Below, piece after piece: positions 26,519 to 34,070 of a DNA stretch of 64,000 nucleotides (position 1 is its first letter; every line of letters begins with the position of its first letter). Where the stretch lies: assembly GCF_019800005.1 (NCBI RefSeq), contig NZ_JABGCL010000006.1:1-64000 (forward strand), given 5' to 3'. A model generated the notes under the pieces. The model searched no databases. It saw only the letters and a list, made by a program, of their open reading frames with translations, and was not told the DNA's origin. This DNA is from Geminicoccus harenae (lineage in GTDB: Bacteria; Pseudomonadota; Alphaproteobacteria; Geminicoccales; Geminicoccaceae). The position numbers and the translations under genes are program-made.

Positions 26519-27684
26519 TCACCGACCAGGACGTCATCGAGCTGCTTTCCGCCCTGGTCGCGATCCCCTCGGTCAACCCGGCCTTCCGCCAGGTGGGCGA
26601 CCCCGCCGAGTGGTTCGGCGAGGCGGCGGTCGGCCACGAGGTCACCCGCCAGTTGGAGGCGATGGGCCTGAAGCCGGAGCAGGACGAGGTCCTGCCCGGG
26701 CGGGCCAACGTCATCGCCACGCTGAAGGGCACGGCCGGCGACGGCCGCCGGCTCGTGTTCGAGTGCCACATGGACACGGTCCAGGTGACCGGCATGAGCA
26801 TCGAGCCATTCACGCCGGTGGTGCGCGACGGCCGCCTCTACGGGCGCGGCTCGGTCGACGACAAGGCCTGCATCGCCATGATGCTGCTGGCCATGCGCGA
26901 GCTGGCGAAGGACCCGCCGGCGGTCGATGTCGAGTTCGTGGCGGCGGTGGACGAGGAGTTCCAGTTCAAGGGCGTGCTCCACCATCTGGCCCGCAAGGAC
27001 GGGCTGGTGGGCGGGGTGGCCGGTGAGCCGACCTCGCTCCAGGTGGTCACCGCCTGCAAAGGCTGCGTGCGCTGGACGATCGAGGTGCGCGGCAAGGCGG
27101 CGCACACCTCGCAGCCACAGGAAGGCATCGACGCCATCGCGATCGCGACCGACCTTCTGGCCCATCTGCGCCTGACCATCGACCCGGAGCTGCGGGTCCG
27201 CAGCCATCCGCTGGTCGATGCACCGAGCCTGATCTGCACCATGATCGAGGGCGGACAGGGGCCGAACACGGTGCCGGCCCGCTGCGTCATGACCTTCGAC
27301 CGCCGCACCCTGCCGGGCGAGACCGGCGAGGACGCCTGGCGCGAGATCGACGCGGCGGTGCGGGCCTTCGCCGAGAAGCTGCCGGAAGGGGCGGCGATCA
27401 CCATGCACCCGCCCTTCATCGATTCGGTCTCCATGGACGTACCGCCCAGCGCGGCGATCACCGAGGCGGCGCGTGCGGCCTGCCGCAAGCATGGCCTGTC
27501 TGACGAGATCGTGGGCGTGCCCTACGGCTCGGACGCGACCAAGCTCACGGCGGTGGGCGTGCCGACCATCATCTTCGGGCCGGGCTCGATCGACCAGGCG
27601 CACACGGCCGACGAGTTCGTCCCGGTCGCCGAAGTGACCACGGCCGCCAAGGTGCTGGTCGACCTTGCCCGCAGCTTTGCCTGA
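26515..27684 (+). CDS. M20-family metallohydrolase (deacylase/peptidase)
   Basis: The 389-residue di-zinc hydrolase has ligands H85 and D87 (C-H-M-D-T-V), bridging D115 (G-S-V-D-D-K) and the catalytic pair E147-E148 (D-E-E-F). A dimerisation domain lies at about 175-285, and the final His ligand is in Q-A-H-T-A-D-E near 365. It is like ArgE/DapE/succinyl-diaminopimelate desuccinylases. An amidohydrolase inside a sugar operon implies that the imported substrate or an intermediate carries an amide or N-acyl bond, such as an N-acylated amino sugar or an aminoacyl glycoside. This is inference. Confidence 0.85.
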   Translation: MITDQDVIELLSALVAIPSVNPAFRQVGDPAEWFGEAAVGHEVTRQLEAMGLKPEQDEVLPGRANVIATLKGTAGDGRRLVFECHMDTVQVTGMSIEPFTPVVRDGRLYGRGSVDDKACIAMMLLAMRELAKDPPAVDVEFVAAVDEEFQFKGVLHHLARKDGLVGGVAGEPTSLQVVTACKGCVRWTIEVRGKAAHTSQPQEGIDAIAIATDLLAHLRLTIDPELRVRSHPLVDAPSLICTMIEGGQGPNTVPARCVMTFDRRTLPGETGEDAWREIDAAVRAFAEKLPEGAAITMHPPFIDSVSMDVPPSAAITEAARAACRKHGLSDEIVGVPYGSDATKLTAVGVPTIIFGPGSIDQAHTADEFVPVAEVTTAAKVLVDLARSFA

Positions 27685-27693
27685 GCATCCCGC

Positions 27694-29202
27694 ATGAGCC
27701 TCGTCATCGGTCTCGACATCGGCACCACCTCGACCATCGGCATCCTGGTGGAACTGCCGGCGACCGTCCTGGCCGTGGTCAGCCGGCCGGTCACCTTCTC
27801 CGCCCGCCATCCCGGCTGGGCGGAGGAAGACCCGGAGGAATGGTGGGCGAATGCCTGCTCGATCCTCCAGGAGCTGGCCGGCCGGGTGCGGGGCCGCGAG
27901 CGGGAGCTCCAGGGCCTGTGCGTCACGGGCATGCTGCCGGCGGTGATCCTGCTCGATGCCGAAGGCCGGGTGCTGCGCCCGGCCATCCAGCAGAGCGATG
28001 CGCGCTGCAGCCAGGAAGTGCTGGATCTGGCCGGTGAGGTCGACGAGGGCTGGTTCCTGAAGACCACCGGCAACGGGGTGAACCAGCAGATCGTCGCCGC
28101 CAAGCTGCGCTGGATCGAGAAGCACGAGCCGGACGTGTTCGCCAGGATCGCGACCGTGTTCGGCTCCTACGACTTCATCAACTGGCGGCTCACCGGCAGG
28201 AGGGTCGCCGAGCACAACTGGGCGCTGGAGGCGGGCTTCATCGATCTGGCCACGCACCGGATCGACGATCGGCTGGTGGCGCTGGCCCATGTGCCGCGCG
28301 AGGCCGTGCCGGACAAGTCGGTGCCGCACGAGATCCTGGGCGAGATCCTGCCCGAAGTGGCGCAGGCCACCGGCCTGCCGCAGGGCCTGAAGGTGATGGG
28401 CGGTGCCGCCGACCATATGTGCTCCACCCTGGCGGCCGGCATCATCGCCCGCGGCGATGTCCTCCTGAAATATGGCGGCTCCGCCGACATCATCATCGCC
28501 ACCGACCTGCTGATGCCGGACGCGCGGCTTTATACCGACTACCACCTGATCCCCGGCCTTTATGCGCCGAACGGCTGCATGGCCTCGGGCGGCTCGGGCC
28601 TGAACTGGCTGGCGACGGTGCTGGCCCACGAGCGGCTCGATGGCGAGACCCCGCACCAGGCGCTCGACCGCTTGGCCGAAGCGGTGCCGCCCGGCAGCGA
28701 CGGGCTCACCTGCCTGCCCTATTATCTCGGCGAGAAGACCCCGATCCACGACCCGCTGGCGCGCGGCACGCTGGTCGGCCTCAGCCTGAACCACACGCCC
28801 GGCCATATCTGGCGGGCGGCGCTGGAAGGCTTCGCCCTGGCCCAGCTCCACCATGTCGAGGTGCTGCGGGAGATCGGCCACGCGCCGAAGCACTTCTTCG
28901 CCTCCGACGGCGGGGCCAAGAGCCGGATCTGGATGCAGATCCAGGCCGACATTCTCCAGGAGCCGATCCGGCTGCTCGAGAACCATCACGGCTCCTGCGT
29001 CGGTGCGGCCTGGGTGGCAGCGGTCGGCACCGGGGCCGGGGTGGACTGGGCCGACATTACCGCGCTCTGCCGCCATGGCCGCCTGATCGAGCCGGACCCG
29101 GCCAACGCCGCAGTCTACCGGCAGGCCTATGCCGACTACCGCGCCCTCTACCCTGCGTTGTCGCCGTTCTTCCACCGGCACGGGACCAGGCCCGCAGCCT
29201 GA
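27694..29202 (+). CDS. FGGY-family carbohydrate kinase
   Basis: The 502-residue sugar kinase begins with the phosphate-1 loop G-L-D-I-G-T-T-S-T near residue 6. The substrate-binding region has Q-S-D-A-R near 98. The ATP domain holds K-Y-G-G-S-A-D near 260, G-C-M-A-S-G-G near 293 and the C-terminal F-A-S-D-G-G-A-K-S near 405. It is similar to xylulokinase- and gluconokinase-like FGGY members but not clearly any characterised one. It is the last gene of the rightward arm, 9 bp after the M20 gene, and presumably makes the phosphosugar that the DeoR repressor senses. Confidence 0.87.
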   Translation: MSLVIGLDIGTTSTIGILVELPATVLAVVSRPVTFSARHPGWAEEDPEEWWANACSILQELAGRVRGRERELQGLCVTGMLPAVILLDAEGRVLRPAIQQSDARCSQEVLDLAGEVDEGWFLKTTGNGVNQQIVAAKLRWIEKHEPDVFARIATVFGSYDFINWRLTGRRVAEHNWALEAGFIDLATHRIDDRLVALAHVPREAVPDKSVPHEILGEILPEVAQATGLPQGLKVMGGAADHMCSTLAAGIIARGDVLLKYGGSADIIIATDLLMPDARLYTDYHLIPGLYAPNGCMASGGSGLNWLATVLAHERLDGETPHQALDRLAEAVPPGSDGLTCLPYYLGEKTPIHDPLARGTLVGLSLNHTPGHIWRAALEGFALAQLHHVEVLREIGHAPKHFFASDGGAKSRIWMQIQADILQEPIRLLENHHGSCVGAAWVAAVGTGAGVDWADITALCRHGRLIEPDPANAAVYRQAYADYRALYPALSPFFHRHGTRPAA

Positions 29203-29264
29203 AGCACAGTTCGCGCTTGACGTTCACCGACGCGGCCGCTCTCGATCGGCGAAAGGAGAGCTGC

Positions 29265-29315
29265 GTGGTCATCGTGCGTCCTGATCGCCGCAACAGCCGT
29301 GTTTTCGTTCGATGA
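29265..29315 (+). CDS. 16-residue leader ORF overlapping the hybrid kinase start
   Basis: A GTG at 29265 has a consensus AAGGAG eight bases upstream and opens a 17-codon frame, basic in composition, that ends in TGA at 29313-29315. The stop overlaps the ATG of the hybrid kinase (ATGA). The kinase ATG itself has no recognisable ribosome-binding site, so ribosomes arriving on this short ORF would supply it by termination-reinitiation. Whether the peptide has a function beyond coupling is unknown. Confidence 0.4.
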   Translation: MVIVRPDRRNSRVFVR

Positions 29316-31918
29316 GGCGGCTGGTCCCGAGCGGCTGGCTGTTCGGCATCATCGTGGGCGCGCTCCTGGTCACCGCCGTGGCGGTGCCCTGGTGGCTGGT
29401 GCAGTCCGCACGCACCGCCCGTGTGGCGGTGGGCCAGACCCATGAGGTCATCACCACCACCCACAAATTCCTTTCCGCCATGCAGGACGCCGAGACCGGC
29501 CAGCGTGGCTACCTCATCACCGGTCAGGAGCCCTATCTCCAGCCCTATGAGGTAGCACTCGGGCAGATCGACACCCTGCTGCAGCGGCTTTCCAGGCTGA
29601 GTGCCGCCGATCCGCTCCAGGTCGAGCGGATCGGCCGCCTGTCCGTGTTCGCCGAGCAGCGGCTGGCCGAGCTCGCGAAGAACGTGGCCCTGGTCCGGGA
29701 AGGGCGGGTTCGGGCCGCGGAAGCGCTCATCAGCAGCGACCGCGGCAGGATCGCGATGGATAATGTCCGCAAGGTCGTGGCCGAGATCGAGACCGCCAAC
29801 AATGAGCAGCGCGCCACGCTGATCGGCGAGGTCCGGCGTGCGGAAACCGTCTCGCTGCTCGGGACGATCGCCATCCTGACCGCGCTGGTCGCGGTGCTGG
29901 TGACCGCCGCGATCCTGCTGCGCCAGACGCTGAACTCGTTCCGGCAGGCCGAGCAGCGGGCCGACGAGAATGCCGAGCAGTTGCGGGTGGCGCTGGACAG
30001 TTTGAGCCAGGGCATCAGCGTGTTCGACGCCGACAACCGGCTGATCGCCTGGAACACCTGCTTCGTCGAGCTCTTCTCGGTGCCGGCGGCCTATCAGGTG
30101 GTGGGCACGCCCTATGCCAGCTTCGTCCGGCATGACTGGGTCGACGAGGAAGGCGACTTCCTGGAGACGCCGGAGCAACTCGCGGCAGCGCCGCCCGAGA
30201 CGGCCCTGCGCGGCGAGCCCATCGTCTACGAGCGGCGGCGCAAGGACGGCCGGACCTTCGAGATGCGGCGCACGCCGGTGTCCACGGGCGGGTTCGTGGT
30301 GACCTATACCGACATCACCGCCCGGCTGAAGACGGAGGCGCAGTTGCGCGCCTCCCAGCGCATGGAGGCGGTGGGCCAGCTCACCGGCGGGGTCGCCCAC
30401 GACTTCAACAACCTGCTCACCGTGGTGGTGGGCAATCTCGACCTGATGCTCCGCGACGTGCAGAAGGGCAAGCCGGACAGCCGGCGCGACCCGGAGCTGG
30501 CGGCCAAGCTGCAGGCCGCATTGGGTGCCGCCGAGCGGGGCGCCCAGCTCACCCGGCAGCTCCTGGCCTTCGCCCGGCGCCAGCCGCTGGAGCCCCAGCC
30601 GCTCGATCTCGGGCGCGTGGTCACCGAGGCCGCGACCCTGCTACGCCGCTCGCTGGGCGAGACCGTCGAGATCGAGGCGGCGACCGCTGCCGGCCTGTGG
30701 ACGGTGCTGGCAGACCCGGCCCAGCTCGAGAACCTGATCATCAACCTGGCACTGAACGCCCGCGACGCCATGCCCGAGGGCGGCCGGCTGACGATCGAGC
30801 TGGCCAATGTCGTGCTCGACGCCGACTACGCCCGCGAGAACCCGGATGCGCTGGCCGGCCAGTACGTGCTGCTCGCCGTGAGCGACACCGGGCATGGCAT
30901 GGCGCCGGACGTGGCCGCCCGCGCCTTCGACCCTTTCTTCACCACCAAGCCGGAGGGCAAGGGCACCGGGCTCGGCCTTTCCCAGGCCTATGGCTTCGTC
31001 AAGCAGAGCGGCGGGCACATCAAGATCTACTCCGAGGTCGGCCACGGCACCACGGTCCGGGTCTACCTGCCGCGCACCAACCGCAGCGTCGCCCAGGCCG
31101 AGCGCTCGCCGGTCGACCTGCCGCTCGGGACCGGCCGCACCGTCCTGGTGGTGGAGGACGACGAGCAGGTGCGCCGGACGGTGGTCGCGATGCTGCACGA
31201 GCTGGGCTATGCCACGATCGAGGCCGGCGACGGCAACAGCGCGCTCGCGGTGCTGGTGACGGACCAGCGCGAGATCGACCTGATGTTCACCGACGTGGTC
31301 CTGCCGGGCATGCTGCGCGGGCGCGAGCTGGCGGATCGGGCGCGGGCGATCCGGCCACGCCTGGCGATCGCCTACACCTCCGGCTACACGCAGAACGCCA
31401 TCATCCACCACGGCCGGGTCGACGAAGGCATCGTCTTCCTGAGCAAGCCGTACCGCAAGGACGACTTGGCCCGGAAGCTGCGCGAGGCCCTCCTGGCCGT
31501 CGGCAACTGGGGCAGCGAGGCGCCTGGCCGTGACCGCGCCCGCGTCGACAGCTTCCAGCCGGGCGTGGTCCTGATCGTCGAGGACGAGGCCATCGTCCGC
31601 CTCTCGACCCTGGGCATGGTGGAGGCGCTGGGGCATCGCGGCATCGGGGTGGGCACCGCCGCCGAGGCGCAGGCGGTCCTGGACGAGGGGACCGAGCGGG
31701 TCGACCTCGTGATCCTGGACGTGGGCCTGCCGGACCGCTCCGGCGAGGACTTGGCGCGCCAGATCCGCGAGCAGTGGCCGGGCCTGCCGATCATCATCGC
31801 CAGCGGCTATGGCGGCGGGGGAGACGCGGCCGTGCCGGGGACGGTGCGGCTGCCCAAGCCCTACGACCTGTCCGCGCTCGGCACCTCCTTCCGCTCGCTG
31901 GGCCTGGCCGTGGCCTGA
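29312..31918 (+). CDS. Hybrid sensor histidine kinase: CHASE3-PAS-HisKA-HATPase-REC-REC
   Basis: The 868-residue membrane kinase has a first membrane helix at residues 10-30, a CHASE3 periplasmic domain (about 38-180; E-T-G-Q-R-G-Y-L is the family signature) and a second helix at 182-204. A PAS domain follows (about 225-335). The phospho-acceptor is H363 in G-G-V-A-H-D-F-N-N-L-L, with an HATPase with intact N and G boxes at about 465-600. Two receiver domains end the protein (about 610-725 and 750-868), each with its Asp (F-T-D-V-V, I-L-D-V-G) and Lys (S-K-P, P-K-P). Its H-D-F-N-N type is common in alphaproteobacterial hybrid kinases. It lies just before GSR-controlled genes, so a role in stress signalling is possible. 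Confidence 0.88.
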   Translation: MRRLVPSGWLFGIIVGALLVTAVAVPWWLVQSARTARVAVGQTHEVITTTHKFLSAMQDAETGQRGYLITGQEPYLQPYEVALGQIDTLLQRLSRLSAADPLQVERIGRLSVFAEQRLAELAKNVALVREGRVRAAEALISSDRGRIAMDNVRKVVAEIETANNEQRATLIGEVRRAETVSLLGTIAILTALVAVLVTAAILLRQTLNSFRQAEQRADENAEQLRVALDSLSQGISVFDADNRLIAWNTCFVELFSVPAAYQVVGTPYASFVRHDWVDEEGDFLETPEQLAAAPPETALRGEPIVYERRRKDGRTFEMRRTPVSTGGFVVTYTDITARLKTEAQLRASQRMEAVGQLTGGVAHDFNNLLTVVVGNLDLMLRDVQKGKPDSRRDPELAAKLQAALGAAERGAQLTRQLLAFARRQPLEPQPLDLGRVVTEAATLLRRSLGETVEIEAATAAGLWTVLADPAQLENLIINLALNARDAMPEGGRLTIELANVVLDADYARENPDALAGQYVLLAVSDTGHGMAPDVAARAFDPFFTTKPEGKGTGLGLSQAYGFVKQSGGHIKIYSEVGHGTTVRVYLPRTNRSVAQAERSPVDLPLGTGRTVLVVEDDEQVRRTVVAMLHELGYATIEAGDGNSALAVLVTDQREIDLMFTDVVLPGMLRGRELADRARAIRPRLAIAYTSGYTQNAIIHHGRVDEGIVFLSKPYRKDDLARKLREALLAVGNWGSEAPGRDRARVDSFQPGVVLIVEDEAIVRLSTLGMVEALGHRGIGVGTAAEAQAVLDEGTERVDLVILDVGLPDRSGEDLARQIREQWPGLPIIIASGYGGGGDAAVPGTVRLPKPYDLSALGTSFRSLGLAVA

Positions 31919-31962
31919 GCAGCACGGGCGGCGTGGCCATACCGGGCTACCGCCAATCTACG

Positions 31963-31987
31963 GGAACCGGCCTGGGGTTGCGTGGTT
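31963..31987 (+). promoter_or_regulatory. EcfG-type GSR promoter of the entericidin-like gene
   Basis: GGAAC at 31963-31967 and GGTT at 31984-31987 are separated by exactly 16 bp, matching the EcfG consensus GGAAC-N16/17-CGTT except for the first base of the -10 box. The gene starts about 48 bp downstream. Confidence 0.65.
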
Positions 31988-32034
31988 CATCACCGTGCAA
32001 GCCATGCAATCTGCTGGCGCCGTTGGAGAACACT

Positions 32035-32214
32035 ATGTCGAATGCCGTCACGTCGCTGACCGCCGGTACCCGGCTCCTGCGGGTCCTAGCCGCGCTCGCC
32101 CTGCTGTTCAGCGTCGGCACGCTCTCCGCCTGCAACATGATGGAAGGTGCCGGCGAGGACATCTCGGCCGGTGGGGACGCGCTGGACGATGCCGCGGAGG
32201 ACGCAAGGGACTGA
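32035..32214 (+). CDS. Entericidin-like small lipoprotein
   Basis: The 59-residue protein has a signal peptide ending in the lipobox L-S-A-C (Cys near residue 33). A short acidic tail follows with G-E-D-I-S-A-G-G-D-A-L-D-D-A-A, the EcnA/EcnB-type pattern. Entericidins are envelope lipoproteins; in alphaproteobacteria they are frequent GSR targets. The upstream EcfG promoter at 31963-31987 supports that here. Confidence 0.8.
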   Translation: MSNAVTSLTAGTRLLRVLAALALLFSVGTLSACNMMEGAGEDISAGGDALDDAAEDARD

Positions 32215-32352
32215 TCGTCCGGGACACCGGGCAGACAGCCGCTCCGGCGGCAGGGAAACAGGGGCGGCTCCAGGCGGGGCCGCCCTTTCTCGTGGCACTT
32301 GGCACACGATGGAAGTGTCTGGGCCCTCGCCCGGCGCGCCAGCGATCCGCTG

Positions 32353-32443
32353 GATAAAGAACGGGCCGCCTGCCTGGGGGGGATGGCAAGCGGCCCGCAA
32401 CTTCGAGGGAGGGTTGAAACGCACCGGCATGACGTCCGGTCGT
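32353..32443 (-). ncRNA. Predicted GSR-controlled small RNA with C-rich loops (GsrN-like candidate)
   Basis: A perfect leftward EcfG promoter (32450-32474) is followed by about 90 nt that look like a trans-acting sRNA. Hairpin 1 is ACCGG/CCGGT (32423-32427 with 32436-32440). Hairpin 2 is a 4-bp stem, CAAC/GUUG, presenting C-C-U-C-C-C-U-C in its loop. A 12-bp terminator stem (32363-32374 with 32385-32396) closes a loop with seven C, followed by GUUCUUUAUC. The single imperfect pair in that stem is G-U in the leftward RNA but C-A in the rightward RNA, favouring the leftward direction. Exposed CCUCCC loops bind Shine-Dalgarno sequences in alphaproteobacterial sRNAs such as sigma-T-dependent GsrN. 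Ends are predicted, not measured. Confidence 0.6.
32363..32396 (-). terminator. Intrinsic terminator of the predicted sRNA
   Basis: The stem GGGCCGCUUGCC pairs with GGCAGGCGGCCC (12 bp, one G-U) around a 10-nt loop rich in C, then the U-rich GUUCUUUAUC. In the opposite direction the stem has a C-A mismatch and no U-tract follows, so it fits leftward transcription. Confidence 0.65.
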
Positions 32444-32449
32444 TCCTGA

Positions 32450-32474
32450 AACGTCTATACAGCGGGTAGGTTCC
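32450..32474 (-). promoter_or_regulatory. Perfect EcfG-type GSR promoter reading leftward
   Basis: On the minus strand GGAAC (32474-32470) and CGTT (32453-32450) are separated by exactly 16 bp, a full match to the EcfG consensus. No convincing protein gene lies downstream of it; a terminated sRNA-like unit does (32353-32443). Confidence 0.75.
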
Positions 32475-32593
32475 GCGCCATCCCGAAATAAGCGTCCGGC
32501 TCTCTGGGAAGGAACTTCGGGGGGCTATCGGACTTTGCCAATGGTGCAGTCCCCCACCTGTGCTGTTGCCACGCCATTCGGAAGGCGAGCCTG

Positions 32594-32755
32594 ATGTTGT
32601 GTTGGGCATTGCTGTTCTTTATCTTCGCATTCATCACCGGCACCGTGGGATTTGCCGGTGTGGCGATGGTTTCCGCAAGCGTGGCGAAAATGCTCTTCTT
32701 CGTCTTCCTGGCCTTGCTCGCGCTCACCTTTGCCGCCTATCTGGTGCGGGAATGA
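32594..32755 (+). CDS. DUF1328-family small membrane protein (YtjA-like)
   Basis: This 53-residue protein, M-L-C-W-A-L-L-F-F through to Y-L-V-R-E, has two hydrophobic helices (about residues 4-22 and 30-50). G-F-A-G-V-A near residue 20 is characteristic of DUF1328. Such proteins are frequently stress-induced in alphaproteobacteria. A GGAAC lies 80 bp upstream, but its -10 partner is poor (ACTT), so GSR control is not established. The gene stops about 200 bp before nepR. Confidence 0.8.
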   Translation: MLCWALLFFIFAFITGTVGFAGVAMVSASVAKMLFFVFLALLALTFAAYLVRE

Positions 32756-32786
32756 TGCAGACGGCGGGAAAGCCGCAACAGCTACG

Positions 32787-32811
32787 GGAACTCGGTTCGG
32801 GCTTGGCGGTT
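32787..32811 (+). promoter_or_regulatory. EcfG-type GSR promoter of nepR-phyR
   Basis: GGAAC at 32787-32791 and GGTT at 32808-32811 are spaced by 16 bp, the same -10 variant as the entericidin promoter. It lies upstream of nepR and implies positive autoregulation of the anti-sigma/anti-anti-sigma operon. It also constrains the nepR start to downstream of about 32819. Confidence 0.65.
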
Positions 32812-32955
32812 CTGCGGGCAGCCTGCTTCTGGTGCGGGCCCGTCGAACGCGAGGTCGCCTTGAGCATGCGGTTGATTTCCGTCAAACTCGGCACATCCCA
32901 ACCAGAAACGGTCATGCGGGATCTGCCGGGCATGCCGCTTCCGCGGCCGCATCGC

Positions 32956-33216
32956 ATGATCTCGCAGCAACTTGGGTCGAGAAGGGACCAGGCCTTGTCG
33001 AGTTCGTCGAACCAGCGTCGCGCGGCGAGCAACAAGACCTTTCCCGCCCGCAGCAACAAGGAGCGGTCCGCAATCGACGTGGACTATGACCGTTGGCTGA
33101 ACCGCCGCATGCATCAGCTCTATGATCCCGTGCTCGACGAAGCCATTCCTCCGGAAATGGCCAAGCTGCTGCTCCAGTTCGAGGAGAAGCCGCAGGAAGA
33201 CGAGGACGAGAAGTAG
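32956..33216 (+). CDS. nepR: NepR-family anti-sigma factor of EcfG
   Basis: The conserved C-terminal core (L-N-R-R-M-H-Q-L-Y-D-P-V-L-D-E-A-I-P followed by M-A-K-L-L) matches the two-helix NepR motif that binds sigma EcfG and, under stress, phosphorylated PhyR. An acidic tail (E-E-K-P-Q-E-D-E-D) follows. The upstream frame is open; ATG 32956 (86 residues) is taken as a plausible start, but 32866, 32932 or GTG 33079 are possible, and the N-terminal extension is Ser/Arg-rich and probably disordered. It sits directly before phyR, the conserved GSR order. Confidence 0.72.
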   Translation: MISQQLGSRRDQALSSSSNQRRAASNKTFPARSNKERSAIDVDYDRWLNRRMHQLYDPVLDEAIPPEMAKLLLQFEEKPQEDEDEK

Positions 33217-33290
33217 GGCCGGCAGGCTGCTGGTGGATTGGCCTTGCCCGGTTGGGGAGGGCCGGTGGCTTGTTGTCCGGGGGAGTTGAA

Positions 33291-34070
33291 ATGGCGACCA
33301 TGGCGGCGGAGATCGCGCAATCCCTGCCTTATCTGAGGCGGTACGCGCGCGCGATCACCGGCGATCAGCGGCGCGGTGACATCCAGGTCCAGCGCTGCCT
33401 GGAGCGGCTCCTGACGGACCGGTCGAACAGTGCCGGGCTGTCGCTGCGGCTGCTGCTGTTCCGGACCCTGACGCGGAGCTGGAACGATCAGGCGGAGCCG
33501 GAGCCGGCGTCGCATGCGCCGATCGCCAACAACGCGATCCTGGACCACCGGGTGCGCGAGATCGCGCCGGCCAGGCGCCAGGCGCTGGTGCTGTCCGTGC
33601 TCGAAGGCTTCACCACCGACGAGATCGCCAAGATCCTGGAAGTGGCGCCGGCGGAGGCCGAGCGGCTGATGACGCTGGCCAAGGCCGATCTGCGCGACCA
33701 GCGGCCGACCCGGATCATGATCATCGAGGACGAGCCGATCATCGCGCTGGACCTGGCCGGGATCTGCGAGCGGCACGGCCATCAGGTGGTCGGCTTCGCC
33801 GCCACCCGTGACGAGGCGGTGGCCAAGGCCCAGGAAGAGCGCCCCGGCCTGATTCTGGCCGACATCCAGCTCGCCGATGACAGCTCTGGCATCGACGCGG
33901 TCAGCGACATCCTCAAGCAGATGTCGGTGCCCGTGATCTTCATCACCGCCTTCCCCCAGCGCCTCCTGACCGGGCAGCGCCCGGAGCCGACCTTCCTGAT
34001 CACCAAGCCGTTCGACGCGGACACCCTGGCCGTGTCGATCTCGCAGGCACTCGCGACCGCGGCGGCGTGA
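33291..34070 (+). CDS. phyR: PhyR, anti-anti-sigma response regulator of the general stress response
   Basis: The 259-residue protein has an N-terminal ECF-sigma-like domain (about 1-135: the sigma-2-like part, then E-G-F-T-T-D-E-I-A-K-I-L as sigma-4-like helix-turn-helix). A C-terminal receiver domain follows (about 140-257) with the acidic pair I-I-E-D-E, acceptor Asp in L-A-D-I-Q-L near 190 and Lys in I-T-K-P-F near 240. Phosphorylation opens the protein so that its sigma-like domain sequesters NepR and frees EcfG. It lies 74 bp after nepR and overlaps the following kinase gene by 4 bp (GTGA). Confidence 0.93.
   Translation: MATMAAEIAQSLPYLRRYARAITGDQRRGDIQVQRCLERLLTDRSNSAGLSLRLLLFRTLTRSWNDQAEPEPASHAPIANNAILDHRVREIAPARRQALVLSVLEGFTTDEIAKILEVAPAEAERLMTLAKADLRDQRPTRIMIIEDEPIIALDLAGICERHGHQVVGFAATRDEAVAKAQEERPGLILADIQLADDSSGIDAVSDILKQMSVPVIFITAFPQRLLTGQRPEPTFLITKPFDADTLAVSISQALATAAA

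Noticed and set aside
26161..29181. A 1006-codon open frame on the minus strand
   Set aside because: It is antisense to the M20 and FGGY kinase genes with intact catalytic motifs. Composition is typical of a GC-bias shadow and no domain is recognisable.
32086..32430. A 114-codon minus-strand ORF starting inside the predicted sRNA
   Set aside because: It has no recognisable family and runs through the terminator hairpin and antisense to the entericidin gene. Its existence is noted because, if translated, it would be an alternative product of the leftward EcfG promoter.
32511..32535. GGAAC upstream of the DUF1328 gene as an EcfG promoter
   Set aside because: At 16-bp spacing the -10 position reads ACTT, lacking the GTT core, so it was not listed as a promoter.
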